Positions 9,001-19,332 are shown, counted from the stretch's first letter. The stretch: DNA of 64,000 bases from Streptomyces lanatus (GCF_014655715.1 NZ_BNBM01000005.1:124001-188000), one strand, 5' to 3'. Numbers and translations: made by a program. The notes: generated by a model from the letters alone, not told the origin.

Positions 9001-10119
9001 TCAGGGACGCTCCGGCCGCGCCGTCGGCTGGTGGTCGGGCTGGTGGGTGCGGCGGGCCGAGCCGCGGCCGGAGACCGGGAACCCGGGTGGCAGGGCCGCG
9101 TCCGCCGCGTTGACGCGGGGCAGTGCGTACGGGTGCTCATCGGTGAGCCAGCGGATCAGCTGCTCGCGTACCGTGACCCGGACCTTCCACAGGTCGTCCG
9201 AGTCCTTCGCCGTCATCAGGGCCCGCACCTCCATGGTGCTCGGCGTGGAGTCGGTGACGACCAGGCCGTAGTCGCGGCCGTCCCACGCCGGGCATTCCCG
9301 CAGGATGTCGCGGAGCCGCTCGCGCATCGCCTCCAGCGGCGCCGAGTGGTCGACATGCAGGAAGACGGTGCCGGTCATCTGCGCGCCGCCGCGCGACCAG
9401 TTCTCGAACGCCTTCGAGGTGAAGTACGACACGGGCATCGTGATCCGGCGCTCGTCCCATGTCCGCACGGTCAGGAACGTCAGGGTGATCTCCTCGACGG
9501 TGCCCCACTCGCCGTCCACCACGACGGTGTCCCCGATGCGCACCATGTCGCCGAAGGCGATCTGCAGCCCGGCGAACATATTGCTCAGCGTGGACTGTGC
9601 CGCGACACCGGCGACGATGCCGAGGATGCCGGCCGAGGCCAGCAGCGAGGCACCGGCCGCGCGCATCGCCGGGAACGTCAGCAGCATCGACGCCACCGCG
9701 ACCACGCCGACGACGGCCGACACCACCCGCATGATCAACGTCACCTGGGTGCGCACCCGCCGCACCCGGGCCGGGTCGCTCTGGGCGCGGGCGTAACGGC
9801 TGTACGTCGTCTCCACGACGGCCGCCGCGATACGGATCGCCAGCCAGGCCGCCGCCCCGATCAGCACCAGCGTCAGCACCCGGCCGATCGCGACCCGGTT
9901 CTCCTGGAAGAGCTCGGCCTCGTCGTAGGACCCTCTGAGCAGGGCCGTGCACAGCACGAGCTGGTAGGGGACGCGGGCCTCGCGCAGCAGACCCCACAGC
10001 GGGGTCTCACTGTGCCGTTCGTCGGCCTTGCGCATCAGGCGGTCGGTGGCCCACCCGATGATCAGGGTGAGCAGCACCGAGCCACCGATCACGATCAGCG
10101 GTCGGAGTATGTTCTCCAT
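9001..10119 (-). CDS. MscS-type mechanosensitive ion channel
   Basis: 372 aa membrane protein expected to open on membrane tension and release solutes during osmotic downshock. Hydrophobic segments lie near residues 8-25, 78-100, 125-150 and 155-180. The last is the pore helix, an Ala/Gly-rich segment leading into STLSNMFAGLQIAFGDMVRIGDTVVV, the MscS beta-domain signature. The C-terminal ~60 residues are a proline/arginine-rich hydrophilic tail. It is convergent with the SDR gene, the two stops separated by a few bases, and divergent from the hydrolase at 10215. Confidence 0.92.
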   Translation of the reverse strand: MENILRPLIVIGGSVLLTLIIGWATDRLMRKADERHSETPLWGLLREARVPYQLVLCTALLRGSYDEAELFQENRVAIGRVLTLVLIGAAAWLAIRIAAAVVETTYSRYARAQSDPARVRRVRTQVTLIMRVVSAVVGVVAVASMLLTFPAMRAAGASLLASAGILGIVAGVAAQSTLSNMFAGLQIAFGDMVRIGDTVVVDGEWGTVEEITLTFLTVRTWDERRITMPVSYFTSKAFENWSRGGAQMTGTVFLHVDHSAPLEAMRERLRDILRECPAWDGRDYGLVVTDSTPSTMEVRALMTAKDSDDLWKVRVTVREQLIRWLTDEHPYALPRVNAADAALPPGFPVSGRGSARRTHQPDHQPTARPERP

Positions 10120-10214
10120 GCCCCCGAACGTAACCAGCCGAGGGGGGTCATGAACATCCGGGCCGGTGAGGCGGTGGTCACGGCACTGTCGTACCCGGCT
10201 GGCACCATGGCCTC

Positions 10215-10784
10215 ATGAACATCATCCTGTTTCACTCGACCTTCGGCCTCAGGCCCGCGGTGCGCCGGGCCGCCGACCGGCTGCGCGCCGCCGGACACGA
10301 GGTGTGGACGCCGGACCTCTTCGAGGGGCGTACGTTCGAGACGGTCGAGGAGGGCATGGAGTTCAACGAGGGAATCGGCAAGGACGAGCTGCTCAAGCGG
10401 GCCGTGCTCGCCGCCGCCCCCTACTCGGACCGGGGGCTGGTCTACGCCGGGTTCTCGCTCGGCGCCTCCATCGCCCAGACCCTCGCGCTCGGCGACGAGA
10501 AGGCACGCGGGCTGCTGCTACTGCACGGCACGTCGGACATCGCGGCGAACGCCTCGGTGGACGAGCTGCCGGTGCAACTGCATGTCGCCGAGCCGGACCC
10601 GTTCGAGACGGACGACTGGCTGAGCGCCTGGTATCTCCAGATGGGCAGAGCGGGCGCCGACGTGGAGGTGTACCGATACGCCGGGGCGGGCCACCTCTAC
10701 ACCGATCCCGACCTGCCGGACTACGACGAGGAGGCCGCCGAGGCCACCTGGCGGGTGGCGCTCGGCTTCCTCGAAACCCTCTAG
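10215..10784 (+). CDS. Dienelactone hydrolase-like alpha/beta hydrolase
   Basis: 189 aa cytosolic hydrolase. It begins with the short strand NIILFHSTFGLRP and has a nucleophile elbow GFSLGAS, with serine where classical dienelactone hydrolases carry cysteine, an acid in VAEPDPFETDDW and the histidine in AGAGHLYTDPD. Length is slightly below the ~230 aa of DLH. Substrate unknown; in actinomycetes this subfamily is usually annotated only as a DLH-family protein. It is convergent with phoD, with no room for a terminator between the stops. Confidence 0.88.
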   Translation: MNIILFHSTFGLRPAVRRAADRLRAAGHEVWTPDLFEGRTFETVEEGMEFNEGIGKDELLKRAVLAAAPYSDRGLVYAGFSLGASIAQTLALGDEKARGLLLLHGTSDIAANASVDELPVQLHVAEPDPFETDDWLSAWYLQMGRAGADVEVYRYAGAGHLYTDPDLPDYDEEAAEATWRVALGFLETL

Positions 10785-10792
10785 CGGCCGCG

Positions 10793-12454
10793 TCACACGG
10801 GGTCGTAGGTGCGCTCGACCTTCTGCGTGCCGCTGCGGGTGCGGTACGAACGTGCCCAGGACGCGCCCGAGTCCTGCTCGGTCTTGTCGGCCAGGACGTA
10901 GAAGTCCATCTGCGCGCGGTCGGCGGTGATGTCCAGGATGCCGTAGCCGTGACGGTCGGTGTCGACCCAGTGGACGTGCCGGTTGGCGGCGCGGATGATC
11001 GGCGAGGCGATCGCGGAGACGGTGCCCTCGGGGACCTTCACTATGTCGTCGAGGTTGTCGGAGGTGACCGACGTGACGACGAACTCCGTGGCCGCTGAGG
11101 CGGACAGCGGGTAGGTACCGGCGTTCACCGGCACGTCGTTGGCCCACGCCATGTGGATGTCGCCGGTCAGGAACACGGTGTTGCGGATCGCGTTCGAGCG
11201 CAGATGGGCGAGCAGCTCGCGGCGGTCGTCCGTGTAGCCGTCCCACTGGTCGGTGTTGAGGGCGAGGCCCTCCTGCGGCAGGCCCAGCAGCTTGACCAGC
11301 GGCTTGAGCAGGTCCGCGGGGAGGGCGCCGATCGCGAACGGCGAGATCATCACCGAGTTGCCGACCAGCCGCCAGGTGGTGTCGGAGGACTTCAGGCCCG
11401 CCTTCAGCCAGTCCAGTTGGGCGCGGCCGGTGAGCGTGCGGTCCGGGTCGTCGACCTCGCCGTTGCCGACCTTGACCTGCTCGGAGCGGAAGGAACGCAG
11501 GTCCAGCAGGGACAGATCGGCGAGCTTGCCGAAGCGCAGCCGCCGATAGGTGGTGCCCGCGATCGCCGGACGCACCGGCATCCACTCGAAGTACGCCTGC
11601 TTGGCGGCGGCCTGACGCGCCGCCCACGCGCCCTCGGCGCCCTCGGTGTGGTTCTCGGCGCCGCCGGACCAGGCGTCGTTGGCCATCTCGTGGTCGTCCC
11701 AGATCGCGATGACCGGCGCCTTCGCGTGCAGGGCCTGGAGATCGGCGTCCGTCTTGTACTTGCCGTGCCGCCCGCGATAGTCGGCCAGCGTCAGGATCTC
11801 GTTGGCGGGCTCCGTCTGCCGCACGACGGTGCCGCGCGTGCCGTACTGGCCGGTGCCGTACTCGTAGACGTAGTCGCCGAGGTGCAGCCAGGCGTCCAGG
11901 TCGCCACGGGCCGCGAGATGGCGGTACGAGGCGAAGTAGCCGGCCTCCCAGTTGGCGCAGGAGACCACGCCGAAGCGCAGGCCGGTCACGGAGGCGTTCG
12001 CCGCGGGCGCGGTCCGGGTGCGCGCCACCGGGGAGTCCGTGCCGCCGGCCGAGAAGCGGAACCAGTAGTCGGTGGCCGGCTCCAGACCCCGGATGTCCGC
12101 CTTCACGGTGTGGTCGGAGGCGGCGGTCGCGGTGGTCGAGCCTTTGGCGACGATGTTCGTCAGCGCCTTGTCCCGGGCGACGACCCAGCTGACCTCGGTG
12201 GCAGGACCGCGCCCGGATCCGGGCGTGGCGTCGGCGGTCGGCGTCACCCGGGTCCACAGCAGGACACCGTCGGGCAGCGGGTCACCGGAGGCGACGCCGT
12301 GCAGGAAGGCGGGCCCCTGTACGGCGGCCCCCGCGGGCAGGGCCGCGGCCAGCGGACCGGCCAGGACAGCCGTCGCCGCCGCGGCCTTGACGACCGTACG
12401 GCGGCGCGGGGTAAGGGAATTGAGCTGCTCGGATGATCTGTATCGACTCGTCAC
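10793..12454 (-). CDS. phoD: Alkaline phosphatase/phosphodiesterase PhoD, Tat-exported
   Basis: 553 aa secreted metallophosphoesterase releasing phosphate from organic phosphoesters. A Tat signal occupies residues 1-45: [12 protein letters not shown] followed by a hydrophobic stretch and an Ala-rich cleavage region. The N-terminal PhoD_N beta-domain (WTRVTP, TDYWFRF) precedes the catalytic domain with the metal-binding blocks [18 protein letters not shown] and [10 protein letters not shown]. The GTG at 12454 begins eight bases after a -10-like TAACCT and has no Shine-Dalgarno, suggesting a leaderless mRNA. PhoD genes are usually under PhoP control, but only one GTTCAT-like half unit is visible upstream, not a full PHO box. 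A strong terminator separates it from the DsbA-like gene upstream. Confidence 0.95.
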   Translation of the reverse strand: MTSRYRSSEQLNSLTPRRRTVVKAAAATAVLAGPLAAALPAGAAVQGPAFLHGVASGDPLPDGVLLWTRVTPTADATPGSGRGPATEVSWVVARDKALTNIVAKGSTTATAASDHTVKADIRGLEPATDYWFRFSAGGTDSPVARTRTAPAANASVTGLRFGVVSCANWEAGYFASYRHLAARGDLDAWLHLGDYVYEYGTGQYGTRGTVVRQTEPANEILTLADYRGRHGKYKTDADLQALHAKAPVIAIWDDHEMANDAWSGGAENHTEGAEGAWAARQAAAKQAYFEWMPVRPAIAGTTYRRLRFGKLADLSLLDLRSFRSEQVKVGNGEVDDPDRTLTGRAQLDWLKAGLKSSDTTWRLVGNSVMISPFAIGALPADLLKPLVKLLGLPQEGLALNTDQWDGYTDDRRELLAHLRSNAIRNTVFLTGDIHMAWANDVPVNAGTYPLSASAATEFVVTSVTSDNLDDIVKVPEGTVSAIASPIIRAANRHVHWVDTDRHGYGILDITADRAQMDFYVLADKTEQDSGASWARSYRTRSGTQKVERTYDPV

Positions 12455-12462
12455 AGCCGATC

Positions 12463-12468
12463 AGGTTA
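12463..12468 (-). promoter_or_regulatory. -10-like hexamer of phoD
   Basis: TAACCT on the minus strand ends eight bases before the GTG start. The preceding terminator leaves only about 30 bases for a promoter, which fits a start at or next to the GTG. Confidence 0.4.
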
Positions 12469-12483
12469 CTGAGCGGTATGAAC

Positions 12484-12519
12484 AAGAGCGGGCGAACTCG
12501 AAAAAGTTCGCCCGCTCTT
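12484..12519 (-). terminator. Terminator after the DsbA-like gene
   Basis: Perfect 15-bp inverted repeat (12484-12498 with 12505-12519) and a 6-base loop, 16 bases after the stop codon. GC-rich stem without a long U-run, as is common in Streptomyces. Confidence 0.85.
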
Positions 12520-12534
12520 CTCCTGGAGGACGGT

Positions 12535-13380
12535 TCAGCCCTTGAGGGCCGCGTCCACCGCGTTGTTGAACTCCTCCACCGACCAAGGCTTGTTGGGCTG
12601 GGAGGTGGTCAGCTGCTTGCCGTCCATGACGAAGCCCGGAGTGCCCGTCACGCCTTCCTTGTTGGTGTCGAAGGTCTTCGACATGGCCAGCGCCCAGGCG
12701 TCGTAGGTGCCCTTCTCCACGGCGTTCTGGAACTTGGCGTTGTTCTTCAGGGCCGGGACGGTGTCGGCGATCTCGATCAGGTAGCTGTCGTCCTTGAACT
12801 TGTCGTCCGACTCCAGCGGGTGGTACTTCGCCGAGTAGAGCGCCGTCTTGTACTCCAGGAACGCCTCGGGGCTCACGTTCAGCGCGGCGCCCAGGGCGCT
12901 CATCGCGTTCTTGGACCCCTCGCCGCCGGCACCGATCTTGCCCTTCTCCAGCGAGTCGCCGTCGAGGAAGGTGGCACCGATGAACTGGATCTTGTACTTG
13001 CCGGCCTCGATGTCCTTGTCCACGGTCGAGCCGACCGTCTGCTCGAAGTTGGCGCAGACGGGGCAGCGCGGGTCCTCGTAGACCTTCAGGGTCTTCTTGG
13101 CGCTGTCCTTGCCGATGATGACGGTCGTGCCGTTCGTGCCGCTGGTGTTGGCCGGGGCGACGACCTTCTTCTTCGAGTCCTTCACGGCCTCCCAGTGGCT
13201 GGGCTTGTTGGCCTGGACGACGGCGTAGCCGATGCCGCCGGCCGCCGCCAGGACGCCGACGATCGAGGCGGCGACGATGATCTGCCGCCTGGCCTTGGCC
13301 CGCTTCGCCTCGCGCTCGCGCTCGGCGCGCAGCCGCTCCCGGGCCGCCGTCTTCGCCGCCTGGCTGTTTCGCTTGCTCAT
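12535..13380 (-). CDS. Membrane-anchored DsbA-like thioredoxin-fold protein
   Basis: 281 aa. A basic N-terminus (SKRNSQAAKTAARERLRAE) precedes one transmembrane helix (~residues 35-57), placing the thioredoxin-like domain outside the membrane. The active site is DPRCPVCANFE (CPVC) with the cis-proline block GVTGTPGFVMDG, as in the DsbA/MSMEG-type Thioredoxin_4 family, so it probably forms or shuffles disulfides in exported proteins. The ATG at 13380 has GGAG upstream; a longer frame to 13497 lacks a ribosome site. A paralogue with CPAC is at 43751. Confidence 0.9.
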   Translation of the reverse strand: MSKRNSQAAKTAARERLRAEREREAKRAKARRQIIVAASIVGVLAAAGGIGYAVVQANKPSHWEAVKDSKKKVVAPANTSGTNGTTVIIGKDSAKKTLKVYEDPRCPVCANFEQTVGSTVDKDIEAGKYKIQFIGATFLDGDSLEKGKIGAGGEGSKNAMSALGAALNVSPEAFLEYKTALYSAKYHPLESDDKFKDDSYLIEIADTVPALKNNAKFQNAVEKGTYDAWALAMSKTFDTNKEGVTGTPGFVMDGKQLTTSQPNKPWSVEEFNNAVDAALKG

Positions 13381-13465
13381 CTTCGTGATCTCCATGGGGA
13401 CGCGCACACGTCGTGTGCGGAATACGTAGGGGTGGGCTGTGCCGCTCAGATGCCGTTCACGCGGG

Positions 13466-14158
13466 TCACGCGAAGGCGGGCGAGCACGGCGGGCCACGCC
13501 GTCCCAGGGAGTGCGCGAGAAGGAGGCTGCGGGCGGCGGCCGTAAGGCCGGTGGGGCGCGGCAGACGGCGGGCCGCGGCGGTCGGCGGGACCGTCACCGC
13601 GGCGACCGCCATGAGCAGCGGCCGGAACGTGGTCGCCGCGACCGCGCTCAGCAGCTGGGCCAGCGCCCGCTCACCGCGGCGCAGCCAGGCCGCGGCCAGG
13701 AGGCCGACGCCGATGTGGGCGCCGAGCAGCAGCCAGGCGGTGACCGGGTCGACATGGGCGAGCAGGCCGCCCAGCCGGCCGGGGTCGGTGCCGGTGACCT
13801 GGGCCAGCGGGGCCCCGACCTGGGTGCCCTCGCCGCACAGCACGTCCCAGCCGACCGATGCCAAGGGGCCGGCCACCGGGCCGCCCGCCCTGCCGTAGCA
13901 GACGTGCTGGCCGGTGGTGAGGACCGTGTCGGCGGCCAGCTCCAGCGGCACCAGCAGCGCGGCGATCCGGCCGAAGGTCCGCTCACGGCCGGCCAGGGCG
14001 TAGGCGAGGACGAACACGGCGGCCGTCAGCAGGGCCACCGTGTTCAGCGGCAGGGGTGCGCGGGACAGCAGCACGTGCGACGCGGTGCTCAGGGTCACGA
14101 CGAGTGCCGTGAAGAGCGCCGCGCGTACGGCTCGAAGCTGGGTCCCGGATATGTCCAT
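13466..14158 (-). CDS. Multi-pass membrane protein of unknown function
   Basis: 230 aa with about five hydrophobic segments (residues ~12-30, 38-56, 62-80, 122-145, 150-175), then a basic, Arg/Pro-rich C-terminus. Segments such as LLLGAHIGVGLLAAAWLRRGERAL suggest a small helical-bundle membrane protein; no catalytic motif is recognisable. It sits 85 bases upstream of the DsbA-like gene on the same strand, so a link to envelope redox chemistry is possible but not shown. The coding frame is supported by length and by high third-position GC. Confidence 0.7.
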   Translation of the reverse strand: MDISGTQLRAVRAALFTALVVTLSTASHVLLSRAPLPLNTVALLTAAVFVLAYALAGRERTFGRIAALLVPLELAADTVLTTGQHVCYGRAGGPVAGPLASVGWDVLCGEGTQVGAPLAQVTGTDPGRLGGLLAHVDPVTAWLLLGAHIGVGLLAAAWLRRGERALAQLLSAVAATTFRPLLMAVAAVTVPPTAAARRLPRPTGLTAAARSLLLAHSLGRRGPPCSPAFA

Positions 14159-14246
14159 GGCGTGGAGAGTCTGTCACGAGCTCCTGTAAGAGACCCCTAA
14201 AGGCCGCCTGTGAACGGCCCAGGAGCGCCGATTGGTGTCCTTTCCG

Positions 14247-15572
14247 TCACAGACCCGGGATCCGGCCGTTGCGGAACAGGTCCACGAAGACTTGGTGGTC
14301 GGCACGCGCGCGTGCGCCGTAGCCGTGCGCGAAGTCGACCAGAAGCTCCGCGAAGCCCTCCTCGTCGGCCGCGATGGCCGCGTCGATGGCGCGCTCCGTG
14401 GAGAACGGCACCAGGGACTCGCCCGAGGTGTCGTCCGCCGCCGCGTGCATGGTGGCCGTGGCCCGGCCGAGGTCGGCGACCACCGACGCGATCTCCTCCT
14501 GGTCGTCGATGTCGCTCCAGTCCAGGTCCACCGCGTACGGCGAGACCTCGGCGACCAGCTGGCCCGCGCCGTCCAGCTCGGTCCAGCCCAGCCACGGGTC
14601 GGCGTGCGCCTGGAGGGCGCGCTGGGAGATCACCGTGCGGTGGCCCTCGTGCTGGAAGTACTCCCGCAGCGCCTGGTCCGTGATGTGCCGGGAGACGGCC
14701 GGGGTCTGGGCCTGCTTGATGTAGATCACGACGTCGTTCTCAAGGGCGTCGGTGTGGCCCTCCAGCAGGATGTTGTACGACGGCAGCCCGGCCGAGCCGA
14801 TGCCGATGCCGCGCCTGCCCACGACGTCCTTGACCCGGTAGGAGTCCGGGCGGTCCAGGGACGCGTCCGGCAGCGTCTCCAGGTAGCCGTCGAAGGCGGC
14901 GAGGACCTTGTAGCGCGTGGCGGCGTCCAGCTCGATGGAGCCGCCGCCCGGGGCGAAGCGGCGCTCGAAGTCGCGGATCTCCGTCATGGACTCCAGCAGC
15001 CCGAAGCGGGTCAGCGCGCGGGCGTCGCGCAGCGCGTCCAGGAGGGGGCCCTGGGCGGTGTCCAGGGTGAACGGCGGCACCTCGTCGCTCTTGGCGCCGG
15101 TGGCCAGGGCGTGCACCCGCTGGCGGTAGGCGCCCGCGTAGATCCGCACCAGCTCGCTGATCTGGTCGTCGGCGAACGCCTTGGCGTACCCGATGAGGGC
15201 GATCGAGGCGGCGAAGCGCTTGAGGTCCCAGGTGAAGGGGCCGACGTAGGCCTCGTCGAAGTCGTTGACGTTGAAGATCAGCCGCCCGTTGGCGTCCATG
15301 TACGTGCCGAAGTTCTCCGCGTGCAGGTCGCCGTGGATCCACACGCGCGAGGTGCGCTCGTCCAGGTACGGTCCGCCGCGCTTCTCGGCGTCGAGGTCGT
15401 GGTAGAAGAGGCACGCCGTGCCGCGGTAGAACGCGAACGCCGAGGCCGCCATCTTCCGGAACTTCACGCGGAACGCGGCCGGATCGGCGGCCAGGAGCTC
15501 GCCGAAGGCGGTGTCGAAGACGGCGAGGATCTCGTCGCCGCGCTGCTCGCCGTTGAGCTGGGGGACCGACAT
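14247..15572 (-). CDS. DUF2252 family protein
   Basis: 441 aa with kinase-like-fold motifs typical of DUF2252: WIHGDLHAENFGTYMD (HGDxHxxNFG, resembling the catalytic loop of aminoglycoside phosphotransferases), FNVNDFDEAYVGPFTWDLKRF (DFD metal loop), RYKVKDVVGRRGIGIGSAG near the middle and HGYGARARADHQVF near the end. The family is thought to be phosphotransferase-related but has no established substrate. The ATG at 15572 has AGGAGG nine bases upstream, which decides against the longer frame to 15623. Divergent from dnaE. Confidence 0.92.
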   Translation of the reverse strand: MSVPQLNGEQRGDEILAVFDTAFGELLAADPAAFRVKFRKMAASAFAFYRGTACLFYHDLDAEKRGGPYLDERTSRVWIHGDLHAENFGTYMDANGRLIFNVNDFDEAYVGPFTWDLKRFAASIALIGYAKAFADDQISELVRIYAGAYRQRVHALATGAKSDEVPPFTLDTAQGPLLDALRDARALTRFGLLESMTEIRDFERRFAPGGGSIELDAATRYKVLAAFDGYLETLPDASLDRPDSYRVKDVVGRRGIGIGSAGLPSYNILLEGHTDALENDVVIYIKQAQTPAVSRHITDQALREYFQHEGHRTVISQRALQAHADPWLGWTELDGAGQLVAEVSPYAVDLDWSDIDDQEEIASVVADLGRATATMHAAADDTSGESLVPFSTERAIDAAIAADEEGFAELLVDFAHGYGARARADHQVFVDLFRNGRIPGL

Positions 15573-15773
15573 CGCTGGGTGCCTCCTGGTGCATGTGTAC
15601 GACAGCGTTTCTGTCGTCTCCAACGGGCGGGCCGACCGGAAAGTGCCCGAAGCCCTCGGTGTGAAGGTACGCGGGGCAGCCCCGTGAGTGTCAGTGCCGA
15701 GGCATAGACTTCGACGCTGTCCCCAGAAGTGTCCGTCCGCCTGTCACCGAGCGTTTTCCATGGAGGCCAAGCC

Positions 15774-18700
15774 GTGTCAAAGCCGCCGTTCACGCACCTG
15801 CACGTCCACACCCAGTACTCGCTGCTGGACGGTGCCGCGCGGCTCAAGGACATGTTCAACGCGTGCAATGAGATGGGCATGACGCACATCGCCATGTCCG
15901 ACCACGGCAACCTCCACGGGGCGTACGACTTCTTCCACTCCGCGAAGAAGGCCGGGGTCACCCCGATCATCGGGATCGAGGCGTATGTCGCCCCCGAGTC
16001 CCGGCGCAACAAGCGCAAGATCCAGTGGGGCCAGCCGCACCAGAAGCGTGACGACGTGTCCGGTTCCGGTGGTTACACCCACAAGACGATGTGGGCCGTG
16101 AACAAGACGGGCCTGCACAACCTCTTCCGGCTGTCCTCGGACGCGTACGCCGAGGGCTGGCTGCAGAAGTGGCCCCGGATGGACAAGGAGACCATCTCCC
16201 AGTGGTCCGAGGGGATCGTCGCCTCCACCGGCTGCCCCTCCGGCGAGGTCCAGACCCGGCTGCGGCTGGGGCAGGAGGAGGAAGCCCTCAAGGCGGCGGC
16301 CGACTACCAGGACATCTTCGGCAAGGACCGCTACTTCCTGGAGCTGATGGACCACGGCATCAAGATCGAGCACCGGGTCCGCAAGGGCCTCCTGGAGATC
16401 GGCAAGAAGCTCGGCATCCCCCCGCTGGTCACCAACGACTCGCACTACACGTACGCGCACGAGGCGACCGCCCATGACGCCCTGCTGTGCATCCAGACCG
16501 GCAAGAACCTCTCCGACCCGGACCGCTTCAAGTTCGACGGCACCGGCTACTACCTGAAGTCCACGGACGAGATGTACGCCGTCGACTCCTCGGACGCCTG
16601 GCAGGAGGGCTGCGCCAACACGCTCCTCGTCGCCGAGATGGTCGACACCGACGGCATGTTCGAGGCGAAGAACCTCATGCCGAAGTTCGACATCCCCGAC
16701 GGCTACACCGAGGTCACCTGGTTCAAGGAGGAGGTCCGGGTCGGCATGGAGCGCCGCTTCCCGGGCGGTGTCCCCGAGGACCGGCAGAAGCAGGCCGAGT
16801 ACGAGATGGACGTCATCATCCAGATGGGGTTCCCGGGCTACTTCCTCGTCGTCGCCGACTTCATCATGTGGGCCAAGAACAACGGCATCGCGGTCGGCCC
16901 CGGCCGAGGCTCCGCGGCCGGCTCGATCGTCGCCTACGCCATGGGCATCACCGACCTCGACCCGATCCCGCACGGCCTGATCTTCGAGCGGTTCCTCAAC
17001 CCCGAGCGCGTCTCCATGCCCGATGTCGACATCGACTTCGACGAGCGCAGGCGCGTCGAGGTGATCAGGTACGTGACGGAGAAGTACGGCGCCGACAAGG
17101 TCGCCATGATCGGCACCTACGGCAAGATCAAGGCGAAGAACGCCATCAAGGACTCCGCGCGCGTGCTGGGCTACCCGTACGCGATGGGCGACCGCCTCAC
17201 CAAGGCGATGCCCGCCGACGTCCTCGGCAAGGGCATCGACCTCGACGGCATCACCAACCCCTCGCACCCGCGCTACAGCGAGGCGGGCGAGATCCGGGGA
17301 ATGTACGAGAACGAACCGGACGTCAAGAAGGTCATCGACACCGCGAAGGGCGTCGAGGGCCTGGTCCGGCAGATGGGCGTGCACGCGGCCGGCGTGATCA
17401 TGTCCAGCGAGCCCATCGTCGACCACGCCCCGATCTGGGTGCGGCACACCGACGGCGTCACCATCACGCAGTGGGACTACCCGCAGTGCGAGTCGCTCGG
17501 CCTGCTGAAGATGGACTTCCTCGGCCTGCGCAACCTGACGATCATGGACGACGCCAACAAGATGGTGAAGTCCAACAAGGGCATCGATCTCGACCTGCTG
17601 TCCCTGCCGCTCGACGACCCGAAGACCTTCGAACTCCTCCAGCGCGGCGACACCCTGGGCGTCTTCCAGTTCGACGGCGGACCGATGCGTTCGCTGCTGC
17701 GGCTGATGAAGCCCGACAACTTCGAAGACATCTCCGCCGTCTCCGCGCTGTACCGTCCCGGCCCGATGGGCATGGACTCGCACACCAACTACGCCCTGCG
17801 CAAGAACAAGCTCCAGGAGATCACCCCGATCCACAAGGAGCTGGAGGAGCCCCTCGAAGAGGTCCTGGCCGTCACCTACGGCCTGATCGTCTACCAGGAG
17901 CAGGTGCAGAAGGCCGCCCAGATCATCGCCGGGTACTCGCTCGGCGAGGCCGACATCCTGCGCCGCGTGATGGGCAAGAAGAAGCCCGACGAACTGGCGA
18001 AGAACTTCGTCCTCTTCCAGAAGGGCGCCCGCGACAAGGGCTACAGCGACGAGGCCATCCAGGCCCTGTGGGACGTGCTGGTCCCGTTCGCCGGCTACGC
18101 GTTCAACAAGGCGCACTCCGCCGCGTACGGCCTGGTGTCGTACTGGACGGCCTACCTCAAGGCGAACCACCCCGCCGAGTACATGGCCGCTCTGCTGACC
18201 TCCGTCAAGGACGACAAGGACAAGTCGGCGGTCTACCTGAACGAATGCCGGCGCATGGGCATCAAGGTGCTCCCGCCGAACGTCAACGAGTCGGTGCACA
18301 ACTTCGCCGCCCAGGGCGACGACGTGATCCTCTTCGGCCTGGAGGCGGTGCGCAACGTCGGCACCAACGTCGTCGAGTCGATCATCAAGAGCCGTAAGGC
18401 GAAGGGCAAGTACGGCTCCTTCCCCGACTACCTCGACAAGGTCGACGCCACCGCGTGCAACAAGCGCACCACCGAATCACTGATCAAGGCGGGCGCGTTC
18501 GACAGCCTGGGGCACACCCGCAAGGGCCTCACCGCGCACTTCGAGCCGATGATCGACAATGTGGTCGCGGTCAAGCGCAAGGAGGCCGAGGGCCAGTTCG
18601 ACCTCTTCGGCGGCATGGGCGAGGAGGAGAACAACGAGCCGGGCTTCGGACTCGACGTGGAATTCACCACGGACGAGTGGGAGAAGACCTATCTGCTCGC

Positions 18701-19313
18701 CCAGGAGCGGGAGATGCTCGGTCTGTATGTCTCCGACCACCCGCTCTTCGGCCTGGAGCACGTGCTGTCCGACAAGGCCGACGCGGGCATCGCCCAGCTG
18801 ACGGGCGGCGAGCACGCCGACGGCGCCGTGGTGACCATCGGCGGCATCATCTCGGGCCTCCAGCGCAAGATGACCAAGCAGGGCAACGCCTGGGCGATCG
18901 CCACCGTCGAGGACCTCGCCGGCTCCATCGAGTGCATGTTCTTCCCGGCGACGTACCAGCTGGTGTCGACCCAACTTGTCGAGGACGCCGTCGTGTTCGT
19001 CAAGGGCCGCCTCGACAAGCGCGAGGACGTGCCGCGTCTGGTCGCGATGGAACTCCAGGTCCCCGACCTGTCCAACGCGGGCACCAACGCGCCCGTGATC
19101 CTCACCATCCCGGCCACCAGGGTCACCCCGCCGATGGTCAGCCGCCTCGGCGAGATCCTCAGCCATCACAAGGGCGAGAGCGAGGTCCGCATCAAGCTCC
19201 AGGGGCCGACGAAGACGACGGTGCTGCGCCTCGACCGGCACCGGGTGAAGCCCGACCCGGCGCTCTTCGGCGACTTGAAGGTGCTGCTCGGCCCGTCCTG
19301 CCTGGCCGGCTGA
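15774..19313 (+). CDS. dnaE: DNA polymerase III alpha subunit
   Basis: 1179 aa replicative polymerase. The N-terminal PHP domain starts FTHLHVHTQYSLLDG, with further metal-ligand blocks MSDHGNLHGAYDF and LVTNDSHYTYAHE. The palm carries the catalytic aspartates in MPDVDIDFDERRR, followed by helix-hairpin-helix and OB-fold segments (VVTIGGIISGLQRK). Length matches actinobacterial DnaE1, the essential replicase. GTG 15774 has TGGAGG upstream and starts SKPPFTHLH, the usual N-terminus. Monocistronic: strong terminator follows. Confidence 0.97.
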   Translation: MSKPPFTHLHVHTQYSLLDGAARLKDMFNACNEMGMTHIAMSDHGNLHGAYDFFHSAKKAGVTPIIGIEAYVAPESRRNKRKIQWGQPHQKRDDVSGSGGYTHKTMWAVNKTGLHNLFRLSSDAYAEGWLQKWPRMDKETISQWSEGIVASTGCPSGEVQTRLRLGQEEEALKAAADYQDIFGKDRYFLELMDHGIKIEHRVRKGLLEIGKKLGIPPLVTNDSHYTYAHEATAHDALLCIQTGKNLSDPDRFKFDGTGYYLKSTDEMYAVDSSDAWQEGCANTLLVAEMVDTDGMFEAKNLMPKFDIPDGYTEVTWFKEEVRVGMERRFPGGVPEDRQKQAEYEMDVIIQMGFPGYFLVVADFIMWAKNNGIAVGPGRGSAAGSIVAYAMGITDLDPIPHGLIFERFLNPERVSMPDVDIDFDERRRVEVIRYVTEKYGADKVAMIGTYGKIKAKNAIKDSARVLGYPYAMGDRLTKAMPADVLGKGIDLDGITNPSHPRYSEAGEIRGMYENEPDVKKVIDTAKGVEGLVRQMGVHAAGVIMSSEPIVDHAPIWVRHTDGVTITQWDYPQCESLGLLKMDFLGLRNLTIMDDANKMVKSNKGIDLDLLSLPLDDPKTFELLQRGDTLGVFQFDGGPMRSLLRLMKPDNFEDISAVSALYRPGPMGMDSHTNYALRKNKLQEITPIHKELEEPLEEVLAVTYGLIVYQEQVQKAAQIIAGYSLGEADILRRVMGKKKPDELAKNFVLFQKGARDKGYSDEAIQALWDVLVPFAGYAFNKAHSAAYGLVSYWTAYLKANHPAEYMAALLTSVKDDKDKSAVYLNECRRMGIKVLPPNVNESVHNFAAQGDDVILFGLEAVRNVGTNVVESIIKSRKAKGKYGSFPDYLDKVDATACNKRTTESLIKAGAFDSLGHTRKGLTAHFEPMIDNVVAVKRKEAEGQFDLFGGMGEEENNEPGFGLDVEFTTDEWEKTYLLAQEREMLGLYVSDHPLFGLEHVLSDKADAGIAQLTGGEHADGAVVTIGGIISGLQRKMTKQGNAWAIATVEDLAGSIECMFFPATYQLVSTQLVEDAVVFVKGRLDKREDVPRLVAMELQVPDLSNAGTNAPVILTIPATRVTPPMVSRLGEILSHHKGESEVRIKLQGPTKTTVLRLDRHRVKPDPALFGDLKVLLGPSCLAG

Positions 19314-19332
19314 CCCGCGGCGCACACAGCGC

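Noticed and set aside
12455-12482. PHO box upstream of phoD
   Set aside because: Only one GTTCAT-like unit is visible on the minus strand; the neighbouring 11-base unit does not match, so a PhoP site is not supported.
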